From positions 1-39,716 of the forward strand of contig JAFSCU010000011.1 in assembly GCA_017436575.1 (NCBI GenBank): DNA of 39,716 bases, given 5' to 3'. This DNA comes from Oscillospiraceae bacterium (GTDB lineage: Bacteria > Bacillota > Clostridia > Oscillospirales > Ruminococcaceae). Positions 15,141 through 22,336 of this stretch are shown piece after piece (the first letter of the stretch is position 1; every line of letters starts with the position of its first letter). The notes beneath the pieces were generated by a model, which ran no database searches, had not been told where the DNA came from, and saw only the letters and a list, made by a program, of their open reading frames with translations. A program made the position numbers and the translations under genes.

Positions 15141-15172
15141 TATAGTGCACAATGGAAAAAGGAGATAAATCT

Positions 15173-16000
15173 ATGTTAATTGGTGATAAGATACGAGTGT
15201 TACGCAAAAATAAAAATATAACACAAACTCAACTTGCAGAAGCTTTGTCTGTTTCCTCTCAATCAGTGAGTAAATGGGAAAATCATTTATCTTCTCCTGA
15301 CATTAGTGTTTTACCTGTTATTGCACGTTACTTCGGTATAACGATGGATGAGTTGTTTGGTTATCGTCTTGATGCACTCAACTATAAGGAGCGTTTTATT
15401 CGCTTTATGGTAAATAATGGAATGTTGCGTTTTGGAGAATTCACGCTGAAAAGCGGTCGCCTTTCCCCGTACCTTATACATAGTGGTTATAATCTTACTG
15501 GAAGTCAAATATCTAAACTCGGTGAGTTTTACGCTGAGTGTATCAGAGAGCATAGCATTGAGGCGAACTGTCTTATAGGGATAAACAACAGGGAAATTCC
15601 ACTTGTAATAGCAACAAGCATGACACTATTTAATAAATATGGCATAGATTCATCGCATTGTGTTGATTATGACATTGAAAATAATGCTTTGATGTCTCAT
15701 GAAATAACATTGATTACCGATACTTTTACATCGGGTGCCTCTCTTTGCTCTGCGTTAGAGCAAATCAAAATGAAAATGAACAAATATCCGTCAGATGTCG
15801 TAGTTTGTGTCGATAGAATGGAAAGCTCTGACCATTCTTCTCTGTCAGCTAAACACGAGATAGAAAAACGATATGGAGTAAAAATATATCCTATCGTAAA
15901 TGCAGACGATATAATCAAGGCTATTGAAAGTGGTGTAATTACAGCAGGCGAATATTTTGAAGAGCTAAAAGATTACATAAAGCAATATAAAGGAGAATAA
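15173..16000 (+). CDS. XRE-type HTH fused to a degenerate orotate phosphoribosyltransferase domain
   Basis: The start at 15173 has AAAGGAG 8 bases upstream; an earlier ATG at 15152 has none. The protein has 275 residues. Residues 4-60 are an XRE helix-turn-helix (Thr-Gln-Leu-Ala-Glu-Ala-Leu, Ser-Gln-Ser-Val-Ser-Lys-Trp-Glu). Residues 71-270 align with PyrE throughout: Leu-Arg-Phe-Gly-Glu-Phe-Thr-Leu-Lys-Ser-Gly-Arg-Leu-Ser-Pro-Tyr at 85-100 keeps the equivalent of E. coli Lys26. The Ala-Tyr-Lys-Gly-Ile-Pro block is Asn-Asn-Arg-Glu-Ile-Pro (138-143), the catalytic loop with its Lys/His residues is missing (about 164-177), and the PRPP loop is Ile-Thr-Asp-Thr-Phe-Thr-Ser-Gly (181-188) with one Asp lost. 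It is probably a ligand-sensing regulator rather than an enzyme. Codon use is AT-rich, unlike its neighbours. pyrF follows 2 bases later. Confidence 0.88.
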   Translation: MLIGDKIRVLRKNKNITQTQLAEALSVSSQSVSKWENHLSSPDISVLPVIARYFGITMDELFGYRLDALNYKERFIRFMVNNGMLRFGEFTLKSGRLSPYLIHSGYNLTGSQISKLGEFYAECIREHSIEANCLIGINNREIPLVIATSMTLFNKYGIDSSHCVDYDIENNALMSHEITLITDTFTSGASLCSALEQIKMKMNKYPSDVVVCVDRMESSDHSSLSAKHEIEKRYGVKIYPIVNADDIIKAIESGVITAGEYFEELKDYIKQYKGE

Positions 16001-16002
16001 CC

Positions 16003-16959
16003 ATGAATGTTGTTGACAGACTAATTGAAAATACGATAAAAACCAAAAACCCGTCTATTATAGGGCTTGACCCAGACATTAGGAAAATTCCTGCATGTTA
16101 TAAAGTTAATGTAAAAGGAAATAATCCATTTGAAGCAGTAGCGAATGTAATATATGAATTTAATCGCGATGTGATTAATACTGTTGCCGACATAGTACCT
16201 GCAATTAAACCACAAATGGCATTTTACGAAAAATACGGTTCTTATGGTGTTGCAGCTTTTGAAAAAACAGTAGCATATGCAAAATCAAAAGGGCTGGTTG
16301 TTGTAGAGGATGCAAAGCGAAATGACATTGGCAATACAGCACAAGCTTATGCAGATGGACATCTTGGATGTGTAGAGTTGCTTGATGGTTCTCAAAATCC
16401 ATCTATTGATTCTGATTTCTTAACTGTTACGCCTTTTTTGGGAAGTGAAAGTCTGAATCCTTTTATTGATGTGTGTAAAAAGAATGACAAAGGCATCTTT
16501 GTATTGGTAAAAACTTCAAATATAAGTTCTGGTGAAATTCAGGATGTCGTTACCTTGAACGGAATGACAATCAGCCAAAGTATTGCACAATACGTGTTCG
16601 AGCAAGCTGAAACGTTTAGGGGTAAACACGGATATTCCTCTATCGGTGCTGTAGTTGGAGCAACTTATCCAGAGGAAGCGGTTTTACTTCGAAAGATAAT
16701 GCCGAAGAGTTATTTCCTTGTTCCAGGTTATGGAGCACAAGGTGGTAATGCAGAAGACATTTTACCTTGTTTCAACCAAGATGGTCTTGGTGCTATTGTC
16801 AATTCATCAAGAGGAATCTTGTATATGCATATGAGCGACGAAGAAAGAGCACAGTGTTCTCGTCAAGAATATTTGTCAAATGTAAGAATGGCTACTTTAC
16901 AGATGCAAAATGATATTTATTCGGTCTTAAAAAAAGAATATCTACAGATGGTATATTGA
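16003..16959 (+). CDS. pyrF: Orotidine 5'-phosphate decarboxylase, type 2
   Basis: The 318-residue protein has the length of type-2 PyrF. The active-site block is Glu-Asp-Ala-Lys-Arg-Asn-Asp-Ile-Gly-Asn-Thr-Ala with the catalytic Lys and Asp residues. Other blocks are Ile-Gly-Leu-Asp-Pro-Asp near the N-terminus, Thr-Val-Thr-Pro-Phe-Leu-Gly, Gly-Ala-Val-Val-Gly-Ala-Thr, Val-Pro-Gly-Tyr-Gly-Ala-Gln-Gly and Asn-Ser-Ser-Arg-Gly-Ile for the phosphate site. It turns OMP into UMP, the last step of de novo pyrimidine synthesis. Its ribosome site GGAG lies in the last codons of the HTH-PyrE gene, so the two are coupled. It is AT-rich like its partner. Unlike the partner, all catalytic residues are intact. 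Confidence 0.95.
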   Translation: MNVVDRLIENTIKTKNPSIIGLDPDIRKIPACYKVNVKGNNPFEAVANVIYEFNRDVINTVADIVPAIKPQMAFYEKYGSYGVAAFEKTVAYAKSKGLVVVEDAKRNDIGNTAQAYADGHLGCVELLDGSQNPSIDSDFLTVTPFLGSESLNPFIDVCKKNDKGIFVLVKTSNISSGEIQDVVTLNGMTISQSIAQYVFEQAETFRGKHGYSSIGAVVGATYPEEAVLLRKIMPKSYFLVPGYGAQGGNAEDILPCFNQDGLGAIVNSSRGILYMHMSDEERAQCSRQEYLSNVRMATLQMQNDIYSVLKKEYLQMVY

Positions 16960-17050
16960 TTATTTACACAGTGAATATAAAATATATCTGTTCGATAAAT
17001 TTCAATTTATCAAACAGTTATAAAAAAGCCGTTCTGAAACCGAGATACCG

Positions 17051-17087
17051 CAAAAATCCTCCCTATGAGAAGTCTCATAGGGAGGAT
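17051..17087 (-). terminator. Terminator of the minus-strand membrane protein gene
   Basis: A perfect 14-bp stem (17056-17069 with 17074-17087) with a 4-base loop is followed on the minus strand by TTTTT. It may also stop transcription from pyrF on the plus strand, although the tract there is poorer. A weaker inverted repeat is visible at about 16990-17018. Confidence 0.75.
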
Positions 17088-17135
17088 AACTGTTTTATGC
17101 GGCCCCATCTGACCGGCAGATATTTTGTTATCTGA

Positions 17136-17954
17136 TTATTCTATGTCCTGTGGCAGTGCCCGGGGCATCAAACCCTTTGGTTTAGGACCGGGTATTTTAA
17201 CCCCTATAATAGCCTTTACCACCCATACAAAGAACAGCAGTACCACCACAGGTACAATGCAGGAGGTTACCACCATCACAGCAATGGCTTCCATAAAACG
17301 GTTTACAACCATTTTCATTTCTTCCATTGCACCGCTGACACCCTGTGTGATATTTGAAATGATGTTCAGCCCTTTTTTGTTTTCCCGCTGCGCGGCATCC
17401 TCTATATCCTGGGTTGCCTGTGTGGCAGAATCAATGGTCTGCTGTATAGATGTTGCGTATGTTTCTTCTATAATGGCAGATGCCTTTACGCTGGCAGGTA
17501 TAACCAGTGCTATTGCAAACCCCAGTACTATCAGTTTTGTGGCTATCTGCCGCACCATAGCGCGGGTGCCGCCTTTCTGCATTACAAACCAGCTGGCAAG
17601 CAGCAACAGCCCCACAGGTATCAGCAGATACCAGCTGGCATAACCGGCGATTATAACCAGATATTTTTCCAGAAAGATAGCGCACAGCACTATCAAAAAC
17701 CAGCCGCTTAAATCAGCCACTTTGTCAGCAATAGGTGTGGCCACATCACCCGGAATAAGGGTGATTGCCGCAGATGCCGCTGTGGATGCGGCGGTAAGTT
17801 CCATTACAGTTTCTTTTTTTGCATCAAGGGAAGCTATTGTTTCTGAATGGGTTTCCAGGCTGGTCATAGGTTTGGCCACAACCAGAACAGATGCCAGTGC
17901 CAGTGCCACACACAGCACGGCACCGATGATTTTCTTACTTTTGAAATTATCCAT
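17136..17954 (-). CDS. Polytopic membrane protein of unknown function
   Basis: The 272-residue protein is not recognised. An N-terminal hydrophobic segment (about 8-27, possibly a signal) is followed by an extracytoplasmic Ser/Thr/Ala-rich stretch (about 30-80). Two adjacent membrane segments (about 84-125), another (about 138-158), a polar and amphipathic region rich in Gln, Thr and Glu (about 165-215), a last membrane segment (about 220-248), and a short Pro/Lys-rich tail follow. AGGAAAGGG precedes the ATG. The gene is alone on its strand between two intergenic gaps, so context gives no role. The composition matches the host genes. Confidence 0.7.
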   Translation of the reverse strand: MDNFKSKKIIGAVLCVALALASVLVVAKPMTSLETHSETIASLDAKKETVMELTAASTAASAAITLIPGDVATPIADKVADLSGWFLIVLCAIFLEKYLVIIAGYASWYLLIPVGLLLLASWFVMQKGGTRAMVRQIATKLIVLGFAIALVIPASVKASAIIEETYATSIQQTIDSATQATQDIEDAAQRENKKGLNIISNITQGVSGAMEEMKMVVNRFMEAIAVMVVTSCIVPVVVLLFFVWVVKAIIGVKIPGPKPKGLMPRALPQDIE

Positions 17955-18073
17955 AGTTGCCCTTTCCTTTATTCATATCTGAAATTGTGAAAATTGCTTT
18001 ACGCCCCCATTATATACACAAAAATATGTAAAGATTATGAAAAACATCAGTTTTTTTGTATATAAATATCACA

Positions 18074-18092
18074 TTCAGTATGATATACTGAA
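18074..18092 (+). promoter_or_regulatory. Extended -10 promoter overlapped by a palindrome
   Basis: TGATATACT (18081-18089) is an extended -10. It lies inside a perfect 8-bp inverted repeat, TTCAGTAT/ATACTGAA (18074-18081 with 18085-18092). The placement suggests control of the following four-gene cassette by a repressor. Confidence 0.5.
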
Positions 18093-18118
18093 AACAGTAT
18101 ATGAACAGAGGTGCGCAA

Positions 18119-18505
18119 ATGAAACTTTTATTGTTTTTTGTAATCGGTGCGGCAGTTTGCTGGCTGATGTGGGAAAAGGGATATTATGTAATTCAAAAGA
18201 AAATAGCCGTAGCGTTTATCGGCCGCAGAGGCAAAAACCGATGGGGTGCCAGCATGACATCTGCCACCGGCTGGACAAAGCGTGTTTTGCCGTTGGAAGC
18301 AGGTAAAAAATACAGGTTTTACTATGATGTTTCGCTGACTGACGGCGATATTGTAGTAGAAATACTTTATAATAACCAGGTTGTGTGCAGTTTTGATGCC
18401 CACAGTCGCACAGCCACACTGCCTGCAGAAAAAGGCAGATATATTTTAGGCACAAGATTTAAAAAAGCCAGCAGTGACTATGAACTGAAGTGGGAGGAAA
18501 TATGA
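18119..18505 (+). CDS. Small membrane-anchored protein of unknown function
   Basis: The start at 18119 has AGAGGTG 6 bases upstream. The product has 128 residues: an N-terminal membrane segment (about 2-20), a basic stretch with Gly-Arg-Arg-Gly-Lys, then a beta-rich domain (about 45-125) with a pattern like a small carbohydrate-binding-module-type or C2-like sandwich (Leu-x-Ala-Gly-Lys-Lys-Tyr-Arg-Phe-Tyr-Tyr-Asp-Val, and a late Gly-Thr-Arg-Phe). I do not recognise the family. It overlaps the next gene by 4 bases (ATGA), so it is the first gene of a coupled cassette with GNAT, nucleotidyltransferase and NUDIX genes. Confidence 0.65.
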   Translation: MKLLLFFVIGAAVCWLMWEKGYYVIQKKIAVAFIGRRGKNRWGASMTSATGWTKRVLPLEAGKKYRFYYDVSLTDGDIVVEILYNNQVVCSFDAHSRTATLPAEKGRYILGTRFKKASSDYELKWEEI

Positions 18506-19362
18506 ATTTTAAACTGATTAAAAACCCAATGGGAGATGATGATACCAGGGCAGCATACAATGCACTGGCCAGTGAAACCTTTGGTCTGGCTTTTGAAGAC
18601 TGGTATCAGGGCGGTTATTTTGATGGCTCTCATATACCATACACAGTGTTTGATGACGGCAAAGCTGTGGCCAATATTTCTGTAAATCTTATGGATGTGG
18701 AGTATGCCGGTACAGTGAAAAAATATATTCAACTGGGCACTGTAATGACAAAGGCTGAATACCGCGGCAAAGGTTTGCAGAGACAGATATTCAATGAAAT
18801 TATCAAAGATTTCAGCGGAAAATTTGACACAATGTTCCTGTTTGCCAATAAAACCGTAACGGAATTTTATCCGAAACTCGGTTTTGAAAAAGCGGTGGAG
18901 TATTCTTTTGAAAAGAATATTACTCCGCAGACCGCCACTGTGAAAAAACTGGATATGTCAAAGACTGAAGATGTGCAGTTTTTCAGAGAATATTACGAAA
19001 AAGGCAACAGTTTTTCTGGTTTTGAAGTAAAAAACGGTTTTGCCCTGGAGATGTTTTATCTGGGCGGACCATACAGCGAAAATGTGTTTTATATAGAAAA
19101 ATACGATACAACAGTTGTGGCGGAAACAGATGGAAACACTGTAACCTGTCTGGATATTTTTGGCGGGCGGGGATACAGCGCAGAAGAAATAATGTCTGCT
19201 TTTGGCTGTGAAAGGCTGGTTATGGGCTTTACCCCAAAAGACAGCACAGGCTTTGATATACAGCCGATAAATGACGAGGACACTGTGCTGTTTGTATACA
19301 GCGGCGGTGAAAATATTTTCAGCGATAAAAAACTGCTGTTCCCGATGATTGCACATACATAG
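18502..19362 (+). CDS. GNAT-family acetyltransferase
   Basis: The start at 18502 follows GGGAGGAAAT and overlaps the previous stop. The product has 286 residues. The GNAT acetyl-CoA block is Gln-Leu-Gly-Thr-Val-Met-Thr-Lys-Ala-Glu-Tyr-Arg-Gly-Lys-Gly-Leu-Gln at about 77-93, followed by the helix; Phe-Tyr-Pro-Lys-Leu-Gly-Phe at about 121-127 is the usual late motif. A second C-terminal half (about 140-286) may be a degenerate GNAT-like unit. The acceptor substrate is unknown; the nucleotidyltransferase next door makes a small-molecule modification role plausible, but this is an inference from context. Confidence 0.8.
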   Translation: MNFKLIKNPMGDDDTRAAYNALASETFGLAFEDWYQGGYFDGSHIPYTVFDDGKAVANISVNLMDVEYAGTVKKYIQLGTVMTKAEYRGKGLQRQIFNEIIKDFSGKFDTMFLFANKTVTEFYPKLGFEKAVEYSFEKNITPQTATVKKLDMSKTEDVQFFREYYEKGNSFSGFEVKNGFALEMFYLGGPYSENVFYIEKYDTTVVAETDGNTVTCLDIFGGRGYSAEEIMSAFGCERLVMGFTPKDSTGFDIQPINDEDTVLFVYSGGENIFSDKKLLFPMIAHT

Positions 19363-19370
19363 GAGATAAA

Positions 19371-20129
19371 ATGGAAAATATAAAAAAGATTATCGCTTCA
19401 TTTTTACAGGACTATAAAAACGAAGATTATTTTATCGGTGCCATACTTACCGGCAGTTATGCCACAGGCAACAATGATATAAACAGCGATATTGATATTT
19501 TTATAATAACAAAAGACAGCACGCCATGGCGTGAGCGCGGCAACAGGCTGATTGACGGATATATGGTGGAATATTTTATAAACCCACTGCGACAGGTGGT
19601 AAAAGAATTTGATGAAGGCTTTGCTACAGGCAATATTGCCACCACACTGATGTTTGCGGGCAGTGTAATTCTGCGGGATACCGACGGTATTGTGACAGGG
19701 CTGGTGGAAAGGGCAAAAAGTGACCTGGGCAAGCCTGTTGCACCGGCCTCCGGCTTTAAATGGAATTCCAACTGCTACAATGTGTGGCATTCTTTTACAC
19801 AGCTGGATGAAAAATATATAAAAGGCGCTGATATAGACTTTACATACAATATTTTTCTGACCAATGTTATCTCTGCCCATTTTTCCAACAGGGGAATACC
19901 CGGGCTGTCTATGCACAAAATAGAAAGAATACTGACCGACGAACAGTATCGAAAGAAATACAACAATGCCAGACTGCCTGAAAGGGAATTCTGCGAAAAA
20001 TTGGTAAAATGTTTTGATGAAAAAGATTATCATAAAAAATACCTGTGCGCTAAGGAATTGTATGACTACTATATGGCGCAGAACAGTAATTTTGACATAA
20101 ATAACTATTCTTTCAGAAGCAGTATATGA
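19371..20129 (+). CDS. Nucleotidyltransferase-fold protein (aminoglycoside adenylyltransferase-like)
   Basis: The 252-residue protein has the polymerase-beta-type site Gly-Ser-Tyr-Ala-Thr-Gly-Asn-Asn at about 27-34, then Ser-Asp-Ile-Asp-Ile-Phe at about 39-44, giving the Asp-x-Asp pair for metal. A third acidic residue could be the Glu of Met-Val-Glu-Tyr-Phe (about 67). The C-terminal half is helical, as in substrate-binding parts of drug adenylyltransferases. Proteins like this add nucleotides to small molecules or proteins; the acceptor is not predictable. GGAGAT is present 8 bases after the GNAT stop. Confidence 0.8.
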   Translation: MENIKKIIASFLQDYKNEDYFIGAILTGSYATGNNDINSDIDIFIITKDSTPWRERGNRLIDGYMVEYFINPLRQVVKEFDEGFATGNIATTLMFAGSVILRDTDGIVTGLVERAKSDLGKPVAPASGFKWNSNCYNVWHSFTQLDEKYIKGADIDFTYNIFLTNVISAHFSNRGIPGLSMHKIERILTDEQYRKKYNNARLPEREFCEKLVKCFDEKDYHKKYLCAKELYDYYMAQNSNFDINNYSFRSSI

Positions 20130-20143
20130 CAGAAAGGTGCAAA

Positions 20144-20704
20144 ATGGAAAAACTGTATAAACAGATAAAGGAATACACACCATACAACCGGCAGGAAGCA
20201 GCGGACAAGGCGCTGATGCTGGCTTTTATGGAAAGGAATCCGGATGCACTGCATAGGGATAATCTGGCCGGACATTTTGCGGCCACCGCCTGGGTGGTGA
20301 ATAAAAACCGCACAAAAGTGCTGATGGTTTACCACAATATCTATAAATCCTGGTCATGGGCCGGCGGCCACGCAGATGGCGAAAGCGACCTGCTGGCTGT
20401 GGCACACAGGGAAATAACAGAAGAAACCGGTCTGTCAGATATGAAACTGCTGTGTGACGGAATATTTGCCATAAATGTACTGACAGTGGAAAGACATATA
20501 AAGAAAGGCCGGCCGGTGGCCTGTCACCTGCATCTGGATGTGGAATACCTGTTTGAAGCTGATGACAGCCTGCCACTGAAAATCAAACAGGACGAAAACA
20601 GTGCAGTGGGCTGGGTAAATATAGAAGACATAGATACAGCGGTAACCGAAGAAAAGATGAAACCTGTCTATGCACTGCTGTGTGAAAAGATGAAGAAATA
20701 CTAA
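20144..20704 (+). CDS. NUDIX hydrolase
   Basis: The start at 20144 has AAAGGTG upstream; an in-frame ATG at 20126 overlaps the previous stop but has no ribosome site. The product has about 186 residues. The Nudix box is Gly-Gly-His-Ala-Asp-Gly-Glu-Ser then Arg-Glu-Ile-Thr-Glu-Glu-Thr-Gly-Leu, complete with the metal Glu residues (about 74-97). The family hydrolyses X-linked nucleoside diphosphates; the substrate is unknown. It is the last gene of the cassette and is followed by a strong terminator. Confidence 0.85.
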   Translation: MEKLYKQIKEYTPYNRQEAADKALMLAFMERNPDALHRDNLAGHFAATAWVVNKNRTKVLMVYHNIYKSWSWAGGHADGESDLLAVAHREITEETGLSDMKLLCDGIFAINVLTVERHIKKGRPVACHLHLDVEYLFEADDSLPLKIKQDENSAVGWVNIEDIDTAVTEEKMKPVYALLCEKMKKY

Positions 20705-20736
20705 AAGCACGGTTTATATAAGGTTTATAAAAATAT

Positions 20737-20771
20737 ACAGCCAGACTGCAAGATGCAGTCTGGCTGTTTTA
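20737..20771 (+). terminator. Terminator of the GNAT-NTase-NUDIX cassette
   Basis: A perfect 14-bp stem (20737-20750 with 20754-20767) has a 3-base loop and is followed by TTTT. A further 11-bp hairpin (20802-20812 with 20816-20826) stands between it and the converging gene and lacks a T-run. Confidence 0.88.
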
Positions 20772-20846
20772 TCCGCCCAAAATCCGCCATCGCATACAGC
20801 AACAGGCACAGCATAGCTGTGCCTGTAAAACGCTTTGTAAATTACT

Positions 20847-22199
20847 TTATTTATTCAGTTTCTTATCCAGGTCATCCAATACCTTTTTATATGGCATCAG
20901 CATACCCTCGTTCATATTGTTGCCCAGTTTTGATTTGATTTTGGGGTTTGAAATCATTGCCCCCACCAGATACATAAACAGCATTGTGGCCGGTTTTTTC
21001 TGTGGGAAGTCATACTGGCCGTGCTGTTTGTAAAATTTGTGGTCGGCTTTCATCATGCCCTGCATCTGCCAGATAAGGTCGCGGAAGATTTTCATACCGC
21101 CCACGCCGTAGAAGTTGGCAGGCTGGGTGTTTTTGTGGCGCAGTGCATAGACCAGGTTTTCTGCCAGTGCCAGAATTTCGCCGTCCGGGTTGGTTTCGTC
21201 GGTGGCGATACCTGTCAGTATATTGCCGCCTACCTGGGCACGGCCTTCTATAATCATCTGCAGGTTGAATTCCTGTTTGTATGGGCCGCTGATAAGATAG
21301 CCCATTGGCATACCCATTGTAACTGTGCGGTGACCGTTGCAGAACTGGCGGTCATCATACAGCTTGAAACGGCTGCCCATTGAGTGGTCTTTTATGGAAA
21401 AGGCATAGACAATGGCCTGTCCGCCCTGAATTTCGTTGCGCAGAAATTCATCAAAGCCGTCTTTGTAAATACATTTGCCGTCAACAGCACAGTTAAAACA
21501 CCCCAGACATCCGCCGGAAAACGGAAAATCGTTCAGGTTTACCACCTTTACATTTACAGGCAGTATACCGATAAAGCGGGTTACCATTGCTTTCAGGCTT
21601 ATATCTGTTTCTTTCATATCGGTGACAATTACTATGTCGCCTTTCTTTTCTGCCCTGTTTATGGCAGGGGTTGCCATTATCGGTGTGTGGTCTGCTTTCA
21701 GTGTGGAAACAGGCTCTGAATGGCCTTTTTTTATGCTCCACTCAAGATGACGCCAGAAAGCCACTGCTTCCTGCTGGCCTTTTTCTTTTGGCAGGTCGTC
21801 CATATCTGCAGACAGGCCACGGATAAATTTCAGCCCCAGGTCACAGCAGTTATCCTGTATGTATCTGTGGGCGGTCACATCATAAAAATGCTTTGATGTG
21901 GTTATCTGGGTGGCGTATTTGCCTTTCAGGTCCACACCGCTGGCCTTCAGCAGCTCAATAAATCTGTGCAGCTGATAAGGTGCAATAAATGTGTATACAG
22001 GGTATGAAAACAGCAACAGGTCTGCCTGTGCCACTTCTTCAATAACAGATGAAAAATCCTGTTCCAGTTTTCTTATCTGCTGGCCTGCATGGATTGTTAC
22101 AAACTGATGCTGTGGGTTCAGCTTTTCCAGATAATTTACAGTCTGCCAGGTAATGGAATATTTACCTTTCGGGCTGCCGTTAATAACCAGTATTCTCAT
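20847..22199 (-). CDS. Tandem flavodoxin-fold NAD(P)H-dependent oxidoreductase
   Basis: The start at 22199 follows GGAGGT. The product has 450 residues with two flavodoxin-like domains. Domain 1 (about 1-165) starts Met-Arg-Ile-Leu-Val-Ile-Asn-Gly-Ser-Pro-Lys-Gly, a normal FMN phosphate loop. Domain 2 (about 185-360) lacks that loop (Thr-Asp-Met-Lys-Glu-Thr) but has the Cys cluster Gly-Gly-Cys-Leu-Gly-Cys-Phe-Asn-Cys-Ala-Val-Asp-Gly-Lys-Cys typical of iron-sulfur flavoproteins. A helical tail follows. It probably shuttles electrons between an FMN and a cluster; the partner is unknown. It is divergent from a single-domain iron-sulfur flavoprotein-like gene. Confidence 0.78.
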   Translation of the reverse strand: MRILVINGSPKGKYSITWQTVNYLEKLNPQHQFVTIHAGQQIRKLEQDFSSVIEEVAQADLLLFSYPVYTFIAPYQLHRFIELLKASGVDLKGKYATQITTSKHFYDVTAHRYIQDNCCDLGLKFIRGLSADMDDLPKEKGQQEAVAFWRHLEWSIKKGHSEPVSTLKADHTPIMATPAINRAEKKGDIVIVTDMKETDISLKAMVTRFIGILPVNVKVVNLNDFPFSGGCLGCFNCAVDGKCIYKDGFDEFLRNEIQGGQAIVYAFSIKDHSMGSRFKLYDDRQFCNGHRTVTMGMPMGYLISGPYKQEFNLQMIIEGRAQVGGNILTGIATDETNPDGEILALAENLVYALRHKNTQPANFYGVGGMKIFRDLIWQMQGMMKADHKFYKQHGQYDFPQKKPATMLFMYLVGAMISNPKIKSKLGNNMNEGMLMPYKKVLDDLDKKLNK

Positions 22200-22336
22200 T
22201 GCGACCTCCATTGGTTTACTGTTAAACTTTAAGTTCAGTATAGCAGAAAAATAATATTTTGCATAGCAGAAATAATTATAGAATATGGTAAATAAAAATG
22301 TTACAATGTAAATAATAAAAGACTATGAGGTAAATT

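Noticed and set aside
14824-15172. A pyrimidine riboswitch or PyrR attenuator before the HTH-pyrE gene
   Set aside because: The only strong hairpin with a T-run (14998-15037) lies upstream of the promoter, so it ends the previous transcript, and no PyrR-binding consensus was seen.
15173-16000. A functional orotate phosphoribosyltransferase with an added DNA-binding domain
   Set aside because: The catalytic loop is missing and two other active-site blocks are changed; activity was not excluded experimentally, but a sensor role fits better.
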